Both the position numbers and the translations under genes were made by a program. Below the pieces are notes generated by a model that was not told where the DNA came from, made no database searches, and worked only from the letters and a program-made list of their open reading frames with translations. Positions 7,996 through 15,575 of a stretch of 47,614 nucleotides of DNA are shown here, in pieces; positions within the stretch are counted from its first letter, which is position 1, and the number at the start of each line of letters is the position of its first letter. The DNA comes from Eggerthellaceae bacterium (lineage in GTDB: Bacteria > Actinomycetota > Coriobacteriia > Coriobacteriales > Eggerthellaceae): assembly GCA_017434045.1 (NCBI GenBank), contig JAFRGA010000088.1, positions 1-47,614 of the forward strand, in the 5' to 3' direction.

Positions 7996-8970
7996 TTAGG
8001 TCGATATCAACATGGCGCGCAGCGATCCGAGCGACGTCGTGCGAGCCCAGTATCCGAGCTTCCGAGCAGCTGCAACCACCTGACAAGCGCAACCGAAATC
8101 CTCGCAGAGCGCGAAGGTTGTGGCCCCGCTTCCGCAGAGCAGCGCGTCGACGACGCCTGGTTGTTCGATAAGCCATTCTCTCACATTAGCGAGTTCGGGC
8201 ATGAGCGTTTCCGAGGCTGGTGCCAAGTTGTTGAACAGGCGGACATCGCATGCATTACGCGCTGTGCGTGCGGCTTCCGCTATGGCAGCGGGCACAGCTG
8301 GCGGATTCGAGTCGAACGTCCGGTACGCCTCGCCCGTCGACACCCCTCCATCGGGCTTCACGAGCGCAAGCGCCTGCTTCGACGGCACGAGCTCGTGAAC
8401 GAACACTTCGCCCGTTCCCTCATAGTACGAGCAACCCCCGTGCAGGAAAAACGCGACGTCGCTGCCCAGCTCCCGTGCCGTTTCCTCGATGGTCGGGTCG
8501 TCGGGCGCGAGGCCCCAAAGCTGAGCCACCCCCAGAAGGGCCGCCGCCGCATTGGACGAACCTCCCCCGAGGCCTCCTTGCGCGGGGATGTTCTTCTCGA
8601 TGCGAATCTCGATGCCCTCATCAGCTCCCCCTATGCGCTGGGAGAGCCTGCGAACCGCCTTGAAGGCGATGTTGTCGCACGACGGCAGATCGGGCGCGAC
8701 GACGTCGCCGCATGAAACCATGCGGACGCTGGGACTGGACTGGTCAGGATCGTCTGGGAGTTTGCGGCGCACGTAGACCACATCGTGAAGGTTCAGCGCG
8801 TGCATGATCGTGGCGGCTTCATGGTAGCCGTCGGCGCGACGCTGCCCAATGGCAAGATGCAAGTTCACCTTTGCGGGAGACACGATCTTCAGCCATCCTT
8901 GAGCGCGGAACTCATCCCGTTCCTGCAAAGCTACGGCATCGGCCGTTATATCGGTTGTACCCTGCTCCAC
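7996..8970 (-). CDS. ispE: 4-diphosphocytidyl-2-C-methyl-D-erythritol kinase
   Basis: 324 residues; a GHMP-family kinase of the MEP isoprenoid pathway that phosphorylates CDP-methylerythritol. Family motifs are PAKVNLHLAIG near the N-terminus, the ATP-binding GGLGGGSSNAAA, and a C-terminal CGSGATTFAL. The start is GTG 8970, which gives about 25 residues before the conserved core; a start nearer the core cannot be excluded. tadA ends 45 nt upstream and the small membrane-protein gene follows 15 nt downstream, all on the minus strand, so tadA-ispE-7558 may form one operon. Confidence 0.93.
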   Translation of the reverse strand: MEQGTTDITADAVALQERDEFRAQGWLKIVSPAKVNLHLAIGQRRADGYHEAATIMHALNLHDVVYVRRKLPDDPDQSSPSVRMVSCGDVVAPDLPSCDNIAFKAVRRLSQRIGGADEGIEIRIEKNIPAQGGLGGGSSNAAAALLGVAQLWGLAPDDPTIEETARELGSDVAFFLHGGCSYYEGTGEVFVHELVPSKQALALVKPDGGVSTGEAYRTFDSNPPAVPAAIAEAARTARNACDVRLFNNLAPASETLMPELANVREWLIEQPGVVDALLCGSGATTFALCEDFGCACQVVAAARKLGYWARTTSLGSLRAMLIST

Positions 8971-9015
8971 TTCTGCTCCGTTCCGTTCTTGCGAGTCGTC
9001 GAGAAGCCCCCGCGC

Positions 9016-9504
9016 TCATTTTCTCCGCTTTGCCGCGAAGAACTCCTTCAGCAGGCTCGCGCATTCATCTTGCAGCACCCCGGAGGTCACCTCGAACGTG
9101 TGGTTGAGGCGTTCGTCTTCGTTAATGCGGTACAGCGTTCCCAGGGCGCCGGCCTTCGGATCCGGTGCGCCGTAAACGCAGCGCCTTACGCGTGCCTGAT
9201 GCATCAGCCCCGCGCACATTATGCACGGTTCCAGTGTGACGTACACCGTGCAGTGCTCGAGCCGCCAGGCGTCGAGCTCCCGCGCGGCCTGGAGCATGGC
9301 GACGAACTCCGCATGGCCTGCGGGGTCTTTCTTGCGTTCGCGCTGGTTTCCCGCACGCGCGATGACCTTCGGCTCGGCAAGCGGCCGCCGCGTGCCAGGG
9401 TCGATGGGTTCGTACACGACGACGGCGCCGATAGGCACTTCGTCGGCTTCGGCAGCCTTGCGTGCCTCCTCGATGGCCAGGCGCATGTACGTTTCGTCAT
9501 TCAT
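9016..9504 (-). CDS. tadA: tRNA-specific adenosine deaminase
   Basis: 162 residues. It converts the wobble adenosine of tRNA-Arg(ACG) to inosine, and that tRNA gene is at 17675 in this window. The zinc-binding cytidine-deaminase fold signature is complete: HAE at 64-66 and PCIMC at 93-97. No Shine-Dalgarno precedes ATG 9504. Instead a minus-strand TATAAT (9511-9516) ends only 6 nt upstream, so the mRNA may be leaderless. An 11-bp inverted repeat (9518-9549) lies over the promoter. Confidence 0.93.
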   Translation of the reverse strand: MNDETYMRLAIEEARKAAEADEVPIGAVVVYEPIDPGTRRPLAEPKVIARAGNQRERKKDPAGHAEFVAMLQAARELDAWRLEHCTVYVTLEPCIMCAGLMHQARVRRCVYGAPDPKAGALGTLYRINEDERLNHTFEVTSGVLQDECASLLKEFFAAKRRK

Positions 9505-9510
9505 GCGGAT

Positions 9511-9549
9511 ATTATAGGATGATTATCGTACTCGTTTCCGATAATCATC
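9511..9549 (-). promoter_or_regulatory. tadA promoter with an overlapping inverted-repeat operator candidate
   Basis: A -10-like TATAAT (9511-9516, minus strand) is directly followed by the tadA start codon. GATGATTATCG (9518-9528) and CGATAATCATC (9539-9549) form a perfect 11-bp inverted repeat with a 10-nt spacer, where the -35 region would be. The repeat could be an operator or a hairpin. Confidence 0.5.
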
Positions 9550-9623
9550 TATACTGTTCACCTGTTCGTCGGTTCCCACACGCCTCTTGGGCTTGGTCTA
9601 GAATGAACTGAGCGAACGATGAC

Positions 9624-9858
9624 AGTGCGGAGGATTGGCCGAGTGGTTGAAGGCGGCAGTCTTGACCGCCCGTGTAGAATCGAAGATGATACACGGGCCC
9701 GCGGGCTTGTCACCCGAAGGGTGAAATGCGAAGCATTTCAAGGCCTCGCGCCTTGACAAGACCGAAAACTGTTGAGCAACAGTTTTCCCGGACGGGTAAA
9801 CTGTGCGAACTATAAGAGTGCGGAGGATTGGCCGAGTGGTTGAAGGCGGCAGTCTTGA
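9624..9858. repeat. 42-nt direct duplication flanking a hairpin cassette (tRNA-Ser(TGA) 5' half)
   Basis: Positions 9624-9665 and 9817-9858 are identical and cover the 5' half of tRNA-Ser(TGA) up to the anticodon loop. The left copy is broken there. The 151-nt insert (9666-9816) is almost fully paired: stem 9669-9676/9690-9697, a cloverleaf at 9706-9760, hairpin 9765-9774/9777-9786, and CCCG/CGGG at 9787-9796. Confidence 0.9.
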
Positions 9859-9909
9859 AAACTGTTGAGCCGCAAGGTTCCGTGGGTTCGAATCCTACAT
9901 CCTCCGCCA
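9822..9909 (+). tRNA. tRNA-Ser(TGA)
   Basis: The acceptor GGAGGAT/ATCCTCC pairs, with discriminator G and encoded CCA. The anticodon stem GCAGT/ACTGT holds loop CTTGAAA (anticodon TGA). The long variable arm fits tRNA-Ser. It reads UCA-type codons. Its 5' half is duplicated upstream. Confidence 0.95.
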
Positions 9910-9967
9910 GAAAGATCAGCGCTTCAGCAATGGGGCGCTTGCAGTACCGAACGGGCTCGAATCAGGG

Positions 9968-9982
9968 TGTAGGATTCGAACC
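9968..9982 (+). repeat. inverted copy of the tRNA-Ser(TGA) T-arm
   Basis: TGTAGGATTCGAACC is the exact reverse complement of 9885-9899 in the tRNA. It starts 59 nt past the tRNA 3' end. With a degenerate direct T-arm at about 9950-9963 it can fold into a hairpin closed by GTACCG/CGGTAC. Confidence 0.85.
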
Positions 9983-9991
9983 GGTACAACC

Positions 9992-10017
9992 AGCGCCCCG
10001 GCAAGGGGCGCTTTCTT
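9992..10017 (+). terminator. Rho-independent terminator after tRNA-Ser(TGA)
   Basis: AGCGCCCC (9992-9999) pairs with GGGGCGCT (10005-10012), followed by TTCTT. It lies 29 nt before the aminotransferase start codon. Confidence 0.8.
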
Positions 10018-10045
10018 CAGGCCGGTGCCGGTGACAGGAGCAGAC

Positions 10046-10906
10046 ATGAAGGCAATCGCATACTACGACGGAACCGTGGGTTCCCCAGACGAGCTCATGG
10101 TGCCGTTCAACGACCGTTCCCACTTCTTCGGCGACGGCGTGTACGACGCTTCCACGGGAGCGAACGGCAAGGTGTTTCTCCTGGAAGACCACTTGGACAG
10201 GTTCTACAGCAGCGCAGCCGCGTTCGACATCCGCATTCCCCTGTCGAAAGACGAGCTCGGCAAGCTTCTTGAAGAGCTCCTGTCGCAGGTGGAGGGGCGG
10301 ACGCAGTTCGTCTACTGGCAAGTCAGCCGCGGTGTCGGGCAGCGGGAGCATGTCTACGATCCGAACATGACCGGCAAGCTCTGGGTTTACATCCGTGCCG
10401 AGGAAATGCTCGACCCTATGGTGCCGCTCAAGCTCATCACCTTGGAAGACCATCGTTTCGAGTATGGGAACATAAAGACGCTCAACCTCTTGCCCTCCGT
10501 GCGGTACTCCCAAATCGCCAGGATGGCAGGTGCCGACGAAGCGGTTCTGCACCGCAACGGCGTCGTAACGGAATGCGCCCACTCCAACGTTTCCATCCTC
10601 AAAGACGGCGTCTTCTACACACATCCGAACGATGAGCACATCCTGAGGGGCATCGCAAAGACCCACCTCATTCAGGCCTGCTGGCGCGAGAGCATCCCCG
10701 TCATCGAGCGCACATTCACTCTCGAGCAGCTCGAGAACGCTGACGAGATCATCGTCAGCTCCTCGGGGGAGTTTTGCTCCTTCGCCAACGAGCTTGACGG
10801 CAAGCCGGTTGGAGGACGCGATCCTCACACGCTCGGAAAGCTCAGGCGCGCCGTCTACCAGGAATTCCTCGACTACACGGGAATCGACGCGCTCTTCGAC
10901 CGCTAA
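10046..10906 (+). CDS. dat: class IV aminotransferase, D-alanine/branched-chain type
   Basis: 286 residues. It is a fold-type IV PLP aminotransferase. The Schiff-base lysine is Lys144 in GNIKTLNLLP, and the N-terminal NDRSHFFGDGVYDAS and the phosphate-loop segment ECAHSNVSI fit D-amino-acid aminotransferase, which makes D-Glu/D-Ala for peptidoglycan. A branched-chain or 4-amino-4-deoxychorismate lyase role is less likely. I chose ATG 10046 because AGGAG lies 6 nt upstream. It follows the tRNA terminator and converges on citrate synthase. Confidence 0.85.
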   Translation: MKAIAYYDGTVGSPDELMVPFNDRSHFFGDGVYDASTGANGKVFLLEDHLDRFYSSAAAFDIRIPLSKDELGKLLEELLSQVEGRTQFVYWQVSRGVGQREHVYDPNMTGKLWVYIRAEEMLDPMVPLKLITLEDHRFEYGNIKTLNLLPSVRYSQIARMAGADEAVLHRNGVVTECAHSNVSILKDGVFYTHPNDEHILRGIAKTHLIQACWRESIPVIERTFTLEQLENADEIIVSSSGEFCSFANELDGKPVGGRDPHTLGKLRRAVYQEFLDYTGIDALFDR

Positions 10907-10954
10907 AGGGAAGCCACCTGAACGCAGGTTCCCGACGGCTTATCCCGAATGCTC

Positions 10955-12304
10955 CTAGCGCTCCTCGATGGGCGTGTACTCCAGCCGCTTGAGCGACGTG
11001 AACGAGGCCTTGTACGCAGGCCTGATGATGCGCTTCCCCGATTCGATCTCCTCGAAGCGATGCGCGGCCCAGCCGGCCATGCGCGCGCAGGCGAACAGGG
11101 GCGTGAACAGGTCCTCGGGGATGCCGAGCATCGTGTAGACGAAGCCGGTGTACATGTCGACGTTCGCGCAGACCTCCTTGGTGGTGCCTTTCACCTCGCG
11201 CAACACGGTGGGGGCGAGGCGCTCGATGGACTTCAGCAGGTTCAGCTCGCGCTCGAACTCGGTGCCGGCGGCCATCTTCTCGGCAAATTGCTTGCAGATC
11301 ACCGCGCGGGGGTCGGACTTCGTGTACACCGCATGTCCCATGCCGTAGATGAGGCCGGACTTGTCGAAGGCTTCCTTCTTCACGACGCGCGAAAGGTAAT
11401 CGAACACCTGGTCATCGTCTTCCCAATTCTCGATTACCTGCTTGGCCTCTGCTTGCATGGCACGAACCTGGTGATTGGCGCCGCCGTGGCGCAGGCCCTT
11501 GAGCGAGCCGATTGCCGACGAGTAGGTCGCGTACGGATCGGTATCGGCCGACGTGAGCACGCGCGTGGTGAACGTGGAGTTGTTGCCGCCGCCGTGTTCA
11601 GCTTGCAAGCAGAGCATGATGTCGAGCATGCGGGCCTCTTCGGGCTCGTAGTGACGGTCCGGACGCAGCATCGACAGAATGGTTTCGGCGGTGGACTCCC
11701 CAGGGATAAACGGGTGCATGATCATGGAGCCGCGCTCGAAACGCGCGATCTTGGCGTAGTAGGCCAGCACCATGATGCGCGGAAGGCGCGAGATGATGCT
11801 CAGCGCCGTGTGGACCTCGTGCTCGATCGAGCGGTCTTCGGGATTGAGGTCGTAGGAGTACAGCAGAAGCGTCGCGCGCGCCAGCAGGTTCATGAGGTCG
11901 GGAGGCACGTCGAGCATGTTGATGGACTGCGTGAAGCCGTCGGGCAAATCGCGCTCGTCGTCGATGACTTCGATGAAGCGCTCGAGGGCGGCCTGGTTGG
12001 GCAGATGGCCGAGAAGCAGCAGATAGGCGATTTCCTCGTAGTTGAAGCGCCGGCTGGGATCGTCGACGTTCAGGAGGTCGTAGATGTCGTATCCGCGGTA
12101 AAGCAGCGAGCCCTCATCGGGAACTTTCACATCGTCCGAGATGAGGTAGCCATGGACGTTCGAGATGTTGGTGACGCCCGCGAGGACGCCCGTGCCGTCC
12201 GCATTGCGAAGCCCACGCTTGACGTCGAATTTCTCGAACATGCTGGGGTCGACCGTATATATTTGCGCGAACTGATCGTAGAGTTCGAACTTGTTGTTCA
12301 TCAT
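10955..12304 (-). CDS. gltA: citrate/2-methylcitrate synthase
   Basis: 449 residues. It condenses acetyl-CoA with oxaloacetate. Catalytic-region motifs are EHGGGNNSTFTTRV with the first active-site His, GLRHGGANH, GMGHAVYTKSDPRA, and the distal Arg region. This longer form resembles citrate synthases of anaerobic actinobacteria and clostridia rather than the E. coli hexamer. Two ATGs (12304, 12301) are possible and no strong Shine-Dalgarno is visible. It is transcribed divergently from the gene at 12494. No other TCA genes are nearby. Confidence 0.92.
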   Translation of the reverse strand: MMNNKFELYDQFAQIYTVDPSMFEKFDVKRGLRNADGTGVLAGVTNISNVHGYLISDDVKVPDEGSLLYRGYDIYDLLNVDDPSRRFNYEEIAYLLLLGHLPNQAALERFIEVIDDERDLPDGFTQSINMLDVPPDLMNLLARATLLLYSYDLNPEDRSIEHEVHTALSIISRLPRIMVLAYYAKIARFERGSMIMHPFIPGESTAETILSMLRPDRHYEPEEARMLDIMLCLQAEHGGGNNSTFTTRVLTSADTDPYATYSSAIGSLKGLRHGGANHQVRAMQAEAKQVIENWEDDDQVFDYLSRVVKKEAFDKSGLIYGMGHAVYTKSDPRAVICKQFAEKMAAGTEFERELNLLKSIERLAPTVLREVKGTTKEVCANVDMYTGFVYTMLGIPEDLFTPLFACARMAGWAAHRFEEIESGKRIIRPAYKASFTSLKRLEYTPIEER

Positions 12305-12493
12305 GGCTGAAAACCGCCTTCTCTATCTTCTATAGCCCAACCGAAACGCAGTAATTCTGCAAATCCTAGCAGAACGCGGCGCTATTGAGCACCCAAAAGA
12401 CCAATCCAACTGAATAACCAGCCATTCTCGGCTAAACTAGAGTAACTGCCCGTTGGGTAGATGATTAGCGTTCTGGACAATCGAGGAGACACG

Positions 12494-13231
12494 ATGGTTA
12501 CATTGAAGTGGAGGGGCGTAGGCCAGGGAAAGAAATCATCTTCCCCGCTGGACGTCTTGGAGGAGCCTGAAGAGCTCATCGCTCCCATCGAGTCGCGCCT
12601 CCGCCACAACATCCTGCACCTGCCATCCGAGATCCAAGAGGCGACGGGCATCGTCGTCTATGGCCGGCGCATCAAGAGCCTCCTGTTCTCCACCGACATC
12701 GCCATCATCAAGAACTGCGATGCCGACGCCATCTTCTGCGTGCATCCGTTCACGGCGCAGCGCTCCGTCACAGCGGCCGTCATCCACGCTGCCGACGCTC
12801 CGGTGTTCTGCGGCTCGGGCGGTGGCACGACCCAGGGCACGCGCGCAATCTACCTGGCCATGGACGCCGAGAACCAAGGCGCGATGGGCGTCGTCTTCAA
12901 CGCCCCCATCCCGAACGAGGACTTGAAGGAAGCTTCGCGCGTCCTGGACATCCCCATCGTGGTGACCATCACCAGCCTCAGGACCGACGTGGAGAAGCGC
13001 CTTGAGAACGGCGCGACGATCCTCAACGTCGCCGGCGGCGCGAATACGGCGAAGATCGTGGCGTCGATTCGCGAAAAGTATCCCCGTGTGCCCATCATGG
13101 CTTCGGGGGGGAAGACGCCGGAGACCATTCGCGCAACCATCGAGGCGGGCGCCAACGCCATCGTGTACACCCCGCCGAGTTCCGGCGAGCTGCTTCGCGA
13201 GCTCATGGACCGTTACCGCGAAGAGCTGTAG
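12494..13231 (+). CDS. conserved protein with TIM-barrel-like C-terminal half, function unknown
   Basis: 245 residues. The C-terminal half alternates strands and helices with barrel-like phosphate-binding segments: GATILNVAGGANTAKI, then PIMASGGKTPETI, then GANAIVYTPP. This is like aldolase or epimerase barrels. The middle has FCGSGGGTTQGT. I cannot assign a reaction. I chose ATG 12494 because GAGGAG lies just upstream. It is divergent from citrate synthase across a 190-nt gap. Confidence 0.75.
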   Translation: MVTLKWRGVGQGKKSSSPLDVLEEPEELIAPIESRLRHNILHLPSEIQEATGIVVYGRRIKSLLFSTDIAIIKNCDADAIFCVHPFTAQRSVTAAVIHAADAPVFCGSGGGTTQGTRAIYLAMDAENQGAMGVVFNAPIPNEDLKEASRVLDIPIVVTITSLRTDVEKRLENGATILNVAGGANTAKIVASIREKYPRVPIMASGGKTPETIRATIEAGANAIVYTPPSSGELLRELMDRYREEL

Positions 13232-13261
13232 GCGGACGAGCCGTTCGAGCAGCTCGACCGA

Positions 13262-13375
13262 TGCCGATCGGCGCAAACGATACAGCCGACGTTGCACGAT
13301 GTAAACTGATGCAGCCGATGCCAATTGATGTAAGCCGAGCAACCGATGCAGCCGATGCAGCCGATGCCAGCCGAC
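13262..13375. repeat. degenerate 9-bp repeats (CGATGCAGC-like)
   Basis: The stretch between two plus-strand genes holds many GATGCAGCC, GATGCCAAT and GATGTAAGCC units, ending in three near-perfect tandem copies at about 13342-13370. No reading frame through it is convincing. Confidence 0.7.
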
Positions 13376-13420
13376 ACCTCCAGATGCCTCTTAGTAGTTG
13401 AACCAGAAAGGAAACCGAAC

Positions 13421-14179
13421 ATGACTTGTTCGCATGACGAGCTTAAGGACTATTACAGCGCGCTACCCGACGCGTACGGCTATGACGCGCTCTGCAAGAT
13501 GGACATTCCGAAAGAGCTGCCTGGCAAAACGGCCCTCGACGTTGCTTGCCGCCGCGGAAAAGGGATTTACAAACTCGCTGAGCAAGTTGGGCCTACTGGC
13601 AGGGCGCTCGGATGCGAGTGGCGCGCCGACATGCTTGAGCGGGCTCGGGCAGGAGAGGCGCGGGCAATCGAGAAATGCGGTTTCGGCCAGAGCAACATGG
13701 AGTTCTTCGACGTTTTCCCCGAAGAGCTTTGCAAAGCCGTCGGCGAGGATTGCGCCGACTTCGCATACGTGAACTGCGTGCTCAACTTGTTCTGCAACCC
13801 CGCAGAAGCGCTTGCCCAGATAAGGCGCGCCTTGAAACCGGGTGGGCTGCTCGTATGCGACACCGTGCTCTCGAGCGGCCCGCGCAATGCTGCGGTCGTC
13901 AAGCAGGCGCGCGCACTCGGGAACGCCGTGCAAGCCGCACCTCCCAGGAAAGACTTCATGGCCTGGATCGCCTCCGCGGGCTTCGACATCACTTCGATTG
14001 GGGCTTTCGCTTCCAGCAACGTCGACCCTTGCGCTGATGCAGACGGCAAGGCCACCGTTGCAACCGCGGAATCCGATGAACAGGTGACGTTCGTCGCGAC
14101 GAGCATTCACGTGTACAAACCCGACGAGATCGACCGCCACCGCAAAAAGCTGATGGACGACATCAGCAAGTTCCGCTAG
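13421..14179 (+). CDS. class I SAM-dependent methyltransferase
   Basis: 252 residues. Motif I is LDVACRRGKG, motif II is a GCEWRAD strand, and the RALKPGGLLVCDTV post-motif is clear. The unusual CRRGKG, the GNAVQAA..R segment and the order of parts match the C-terminal domain of the ATPase fusion at 1539-3893, so the two are paralogues. The wider family includes arsenite- and small-molecule methyltransferases, but the substrate is unknown. I chose ATG 13421 because AAAGGA lies upstream; the longer frame to 13346 is repeat sequence. It is followed by a long hairpin and a terminator. Confidence 0.85.
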   Translation: MTCSHDELKDYYSALPDAYGYDALCKMDIPKELPGKTALDVACRRGKGIYKLAEQVGPTGRALGCEWRADMLERARAGEARAIEKCGFGQSNMEFFDVFPEELCKAVGEDCADFAYVNCVLNLFCNPAEALAQIRRALKPGGLLVCDTVLSSGPRNAAVVKQARALGNAVQAAPPRKDFMAWIASAGFDITSIGAFASSNVDPCADADGKATVATAESDEQVTFVATSIHVYKPDEIDRHRKKLMDDISKFR

Positions 14180-14185
14180 GCCTTT

Positions 14186-14323
14186 CTATGACGGATGGGG
14201 ACGGGTTCAATTCATCATTTTTCTTAGATGGCTGCACTTTTCGTATGGCGAAATGGCAGGACGACGAATATGGCCAGACCCCATCCGCCAATGATGAATT
14301 AGACCCGTCCCCATCCGTCATAG
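14186..14323. repeat. long inverted repeat with GGGGACGG core
   Basis: Arms 14186-14219 and 14290-14323 match at 32 of 34 positions around a 70-nt loop. It lies between the convergent methyltransferase and Rrf2 genes. The loop contains GCACTTTTCGT, close to GCACCTTTCGT in the loop of the 6400 copy. Confidence 0.9.
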
Positions 14324-14409
14324 GACCCGCCCCATCAGCTGGGCGGAATCGCTCACGCTGTGCAGAGGCGAAAACCCATGAAGGTGAGATGTTTTAAAGC
14401 GAACCCAAG

Positions 14410-14443
14410 AAGTCGGCGGACCAGGATGATCCGCCGACTTTTG
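14410..14443 (+). terminator. Rho-independent terminator
   Basis: AAGTCGGCGGA pairs perfectly with TCCGCCGACTT around a 9-nt loop, followed by TTG. It serves plus-strand transcription from the methyltransferase and could also act for the convergent gene. Confidence 0.8.
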
Positions 14444-14507
14444 TCGATTGTCTCAGGCCTTTGCTGGTTTTGCCGGCTGTGCCCGCTTTGCGAAGCGCCC
14501 GTTGCTG

Positions 14508-14981
14508 CTAAGCCTTGCTGCGAAGCTTCGCGGCTTCCTTCTCGAGCGCAGCGGCCATGAGCAGCTCGGGGGCTTCCCCTCCGTTATAGGCGTCAAGCAT
14601 GTCCTGGATGGATATCGACTCGAGGAAGCTGTCGAGGCTTCCCATGATGGTCCCGTGAATCTCGCGCACCATCGTTGCGGACGGGGCCTCTTTCCGGCTT
14701 TTCTTCAGTTCCTGACGTTCGTGCTTCAAATCGTCGTCGAACGCGTTGAGAATTTGAGCGATGGTGATTTTAGCAGGGTCTTTAGCAAGCGCGTATCCGC
14801 CATTCTTGCCTGGACGAGCCTTGATGAGACCTGCATTGCGCAGCCGCAGGGCAAGCTGGATCAGGTAATCACGAGGCACGGACATCTCTTCCGAAATCTC
14901 GCGGGACGAACAGGTATCGCCCTTGACCGCTAAATACACGATTGCGCGCGCGCCGTAATCAACTGACGCTTTTAGTTTCAT
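14508..14981 (-). CDS. Rrf2-family transcriptional regulator
   Basis: 157 residues. The N-terminal winged helix (KLKASVDYGARAIVYLA, then a recognition region ending in KNGGYALAKDP) is typical of Rrf2/IscR proteins. The three-cysteine cluster that binds Fe-S in IscR or NsrR is absent; the only Cys is early (DTCSS), so it probably senses something else or works through a partner. I chose the second ATG (14981) because it lies 5 nt from AGGAGG, against 2 nt for the first. It is divergent from the lysine-riboswitch gene. Three TATGACA motifs at about 15087-15130 are candidate binding sites. Confidence 0.88.
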   Translation of the reverse strand: MKLKASVDYGARAIVYLAVKGDTCSSREISEEMSVPRDYLIQLALRLRNAGLIKARPGKNGGYALAKDPAKITIAQILNAFDDDLKHERQELKKSRKEAPSATMVREIHGTIMGSLDSFLESISIQDMLDAYNGGEAPELLMAAALEKEAAKLRSKA

Positions 14982-15255
14982 CATAGCCTCCTGCCATCAA
15001 AATGTAACCGCAACCCATTTCAATAAACAGCGTTTTGCAGCTGAAACCACTAGAAGCAGTCATGGGTCTAACAACGTATGACACATTATATGACAACTTT
15101 GGCAATTTGATACGAAAAATATGACATAGTTCTATATTTATAAGAACATCGCTTAGTGTTCACAGTAAATTCTGGCGTCTGGGCATTTTTACCCCAACGC
15201 CCGCGTTATATCACCAGCTCACGACCAGCCAAAACACCTTGGCTTGATAACTATG

Positions 15256-15285
15256 TTGCCTACTGGCTCGCCAGTACTCTATAAT
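15256..15285 (+). promoter_or_regulatory. promoter of the lysine-riboswitch transcript
   Basis: TTGCCT (15256-15261) and TATAAT (15280-15285) are spaced by 18 nt. The spacer contains the palindrome ACTGGC-TC-GCCAGT, a possible operator. Transcription would start about 20 nt before the riboswitch. Confidence 0.7.
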
Positions 15286-15305
15286 GGGACAACTGTTCAA
15301 ACAAC

Positions 15306-15494
15306 AGGCATGATAGAGGCGCGGCTTTCATCAGTAACCTTCGCGCAAAACGCTGTGGGCGCTTTGCGATTGCGGAACAAGGAAGGCGAAAGGGGATGCC
15401 GCCGAAGAGCGCCGTCGTTATCCGCTACGGTGCATCTGGGGTTCAGGATAACATCCTGCACACTGCCGCTCGAAAAGTGGAGAGCTATCATGGC
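15306..15494 (+). ncRNA. lysine riboswitch (L-box)
   Basis: The conserved order is present. P1 ATGATAG (15310-15316) pairs with CTATCAT (15485-15491). Between them lie GATAGAGGCGC, CAGTAACC, a GAAAGGGGATGCCGCCGAAG core, a CTGGGGTTCAGG arm and ACTGCCGCTCG before GTGGAGAGC. The 3' P1 strand CATGGCC (15489-15495) could instead pair with GGCCATG (15529-15535), competing with a hairpin (15520-15533/15544-15558) that ends 2 nt before AGGAGG. I infer control at translation initiation; no U-run follows. L-boxes upstream of NhaC-type carriers are known. Confidence 0.88.
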
Positions 15495-15575
15495 CAAGCG
15501 CATGCGCGGGCTTTCCGGGCAATCACCAGGCCATGAGAAATCGTGGCCTGTTCGATTGTTAGGAGGAGTACGTAC

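Noticed and set aside
7243..8715. 490-codon plus-strand frame
   Set aside because: It reads antisense through tRNA-Ser, the small membrane gene and ispE; composition is low-quality and ispE is certain.
10949..12310. 453-codon plus-strand frame opposite citrate synthase
   Set aside because: Antisense shadow of a clear gltA with its catalytic motifs.
14188..14397. 69-codon frame after the methyltransferase
   Set aside because: It lies inside the inverted repeat and its loop; no ribosome site.
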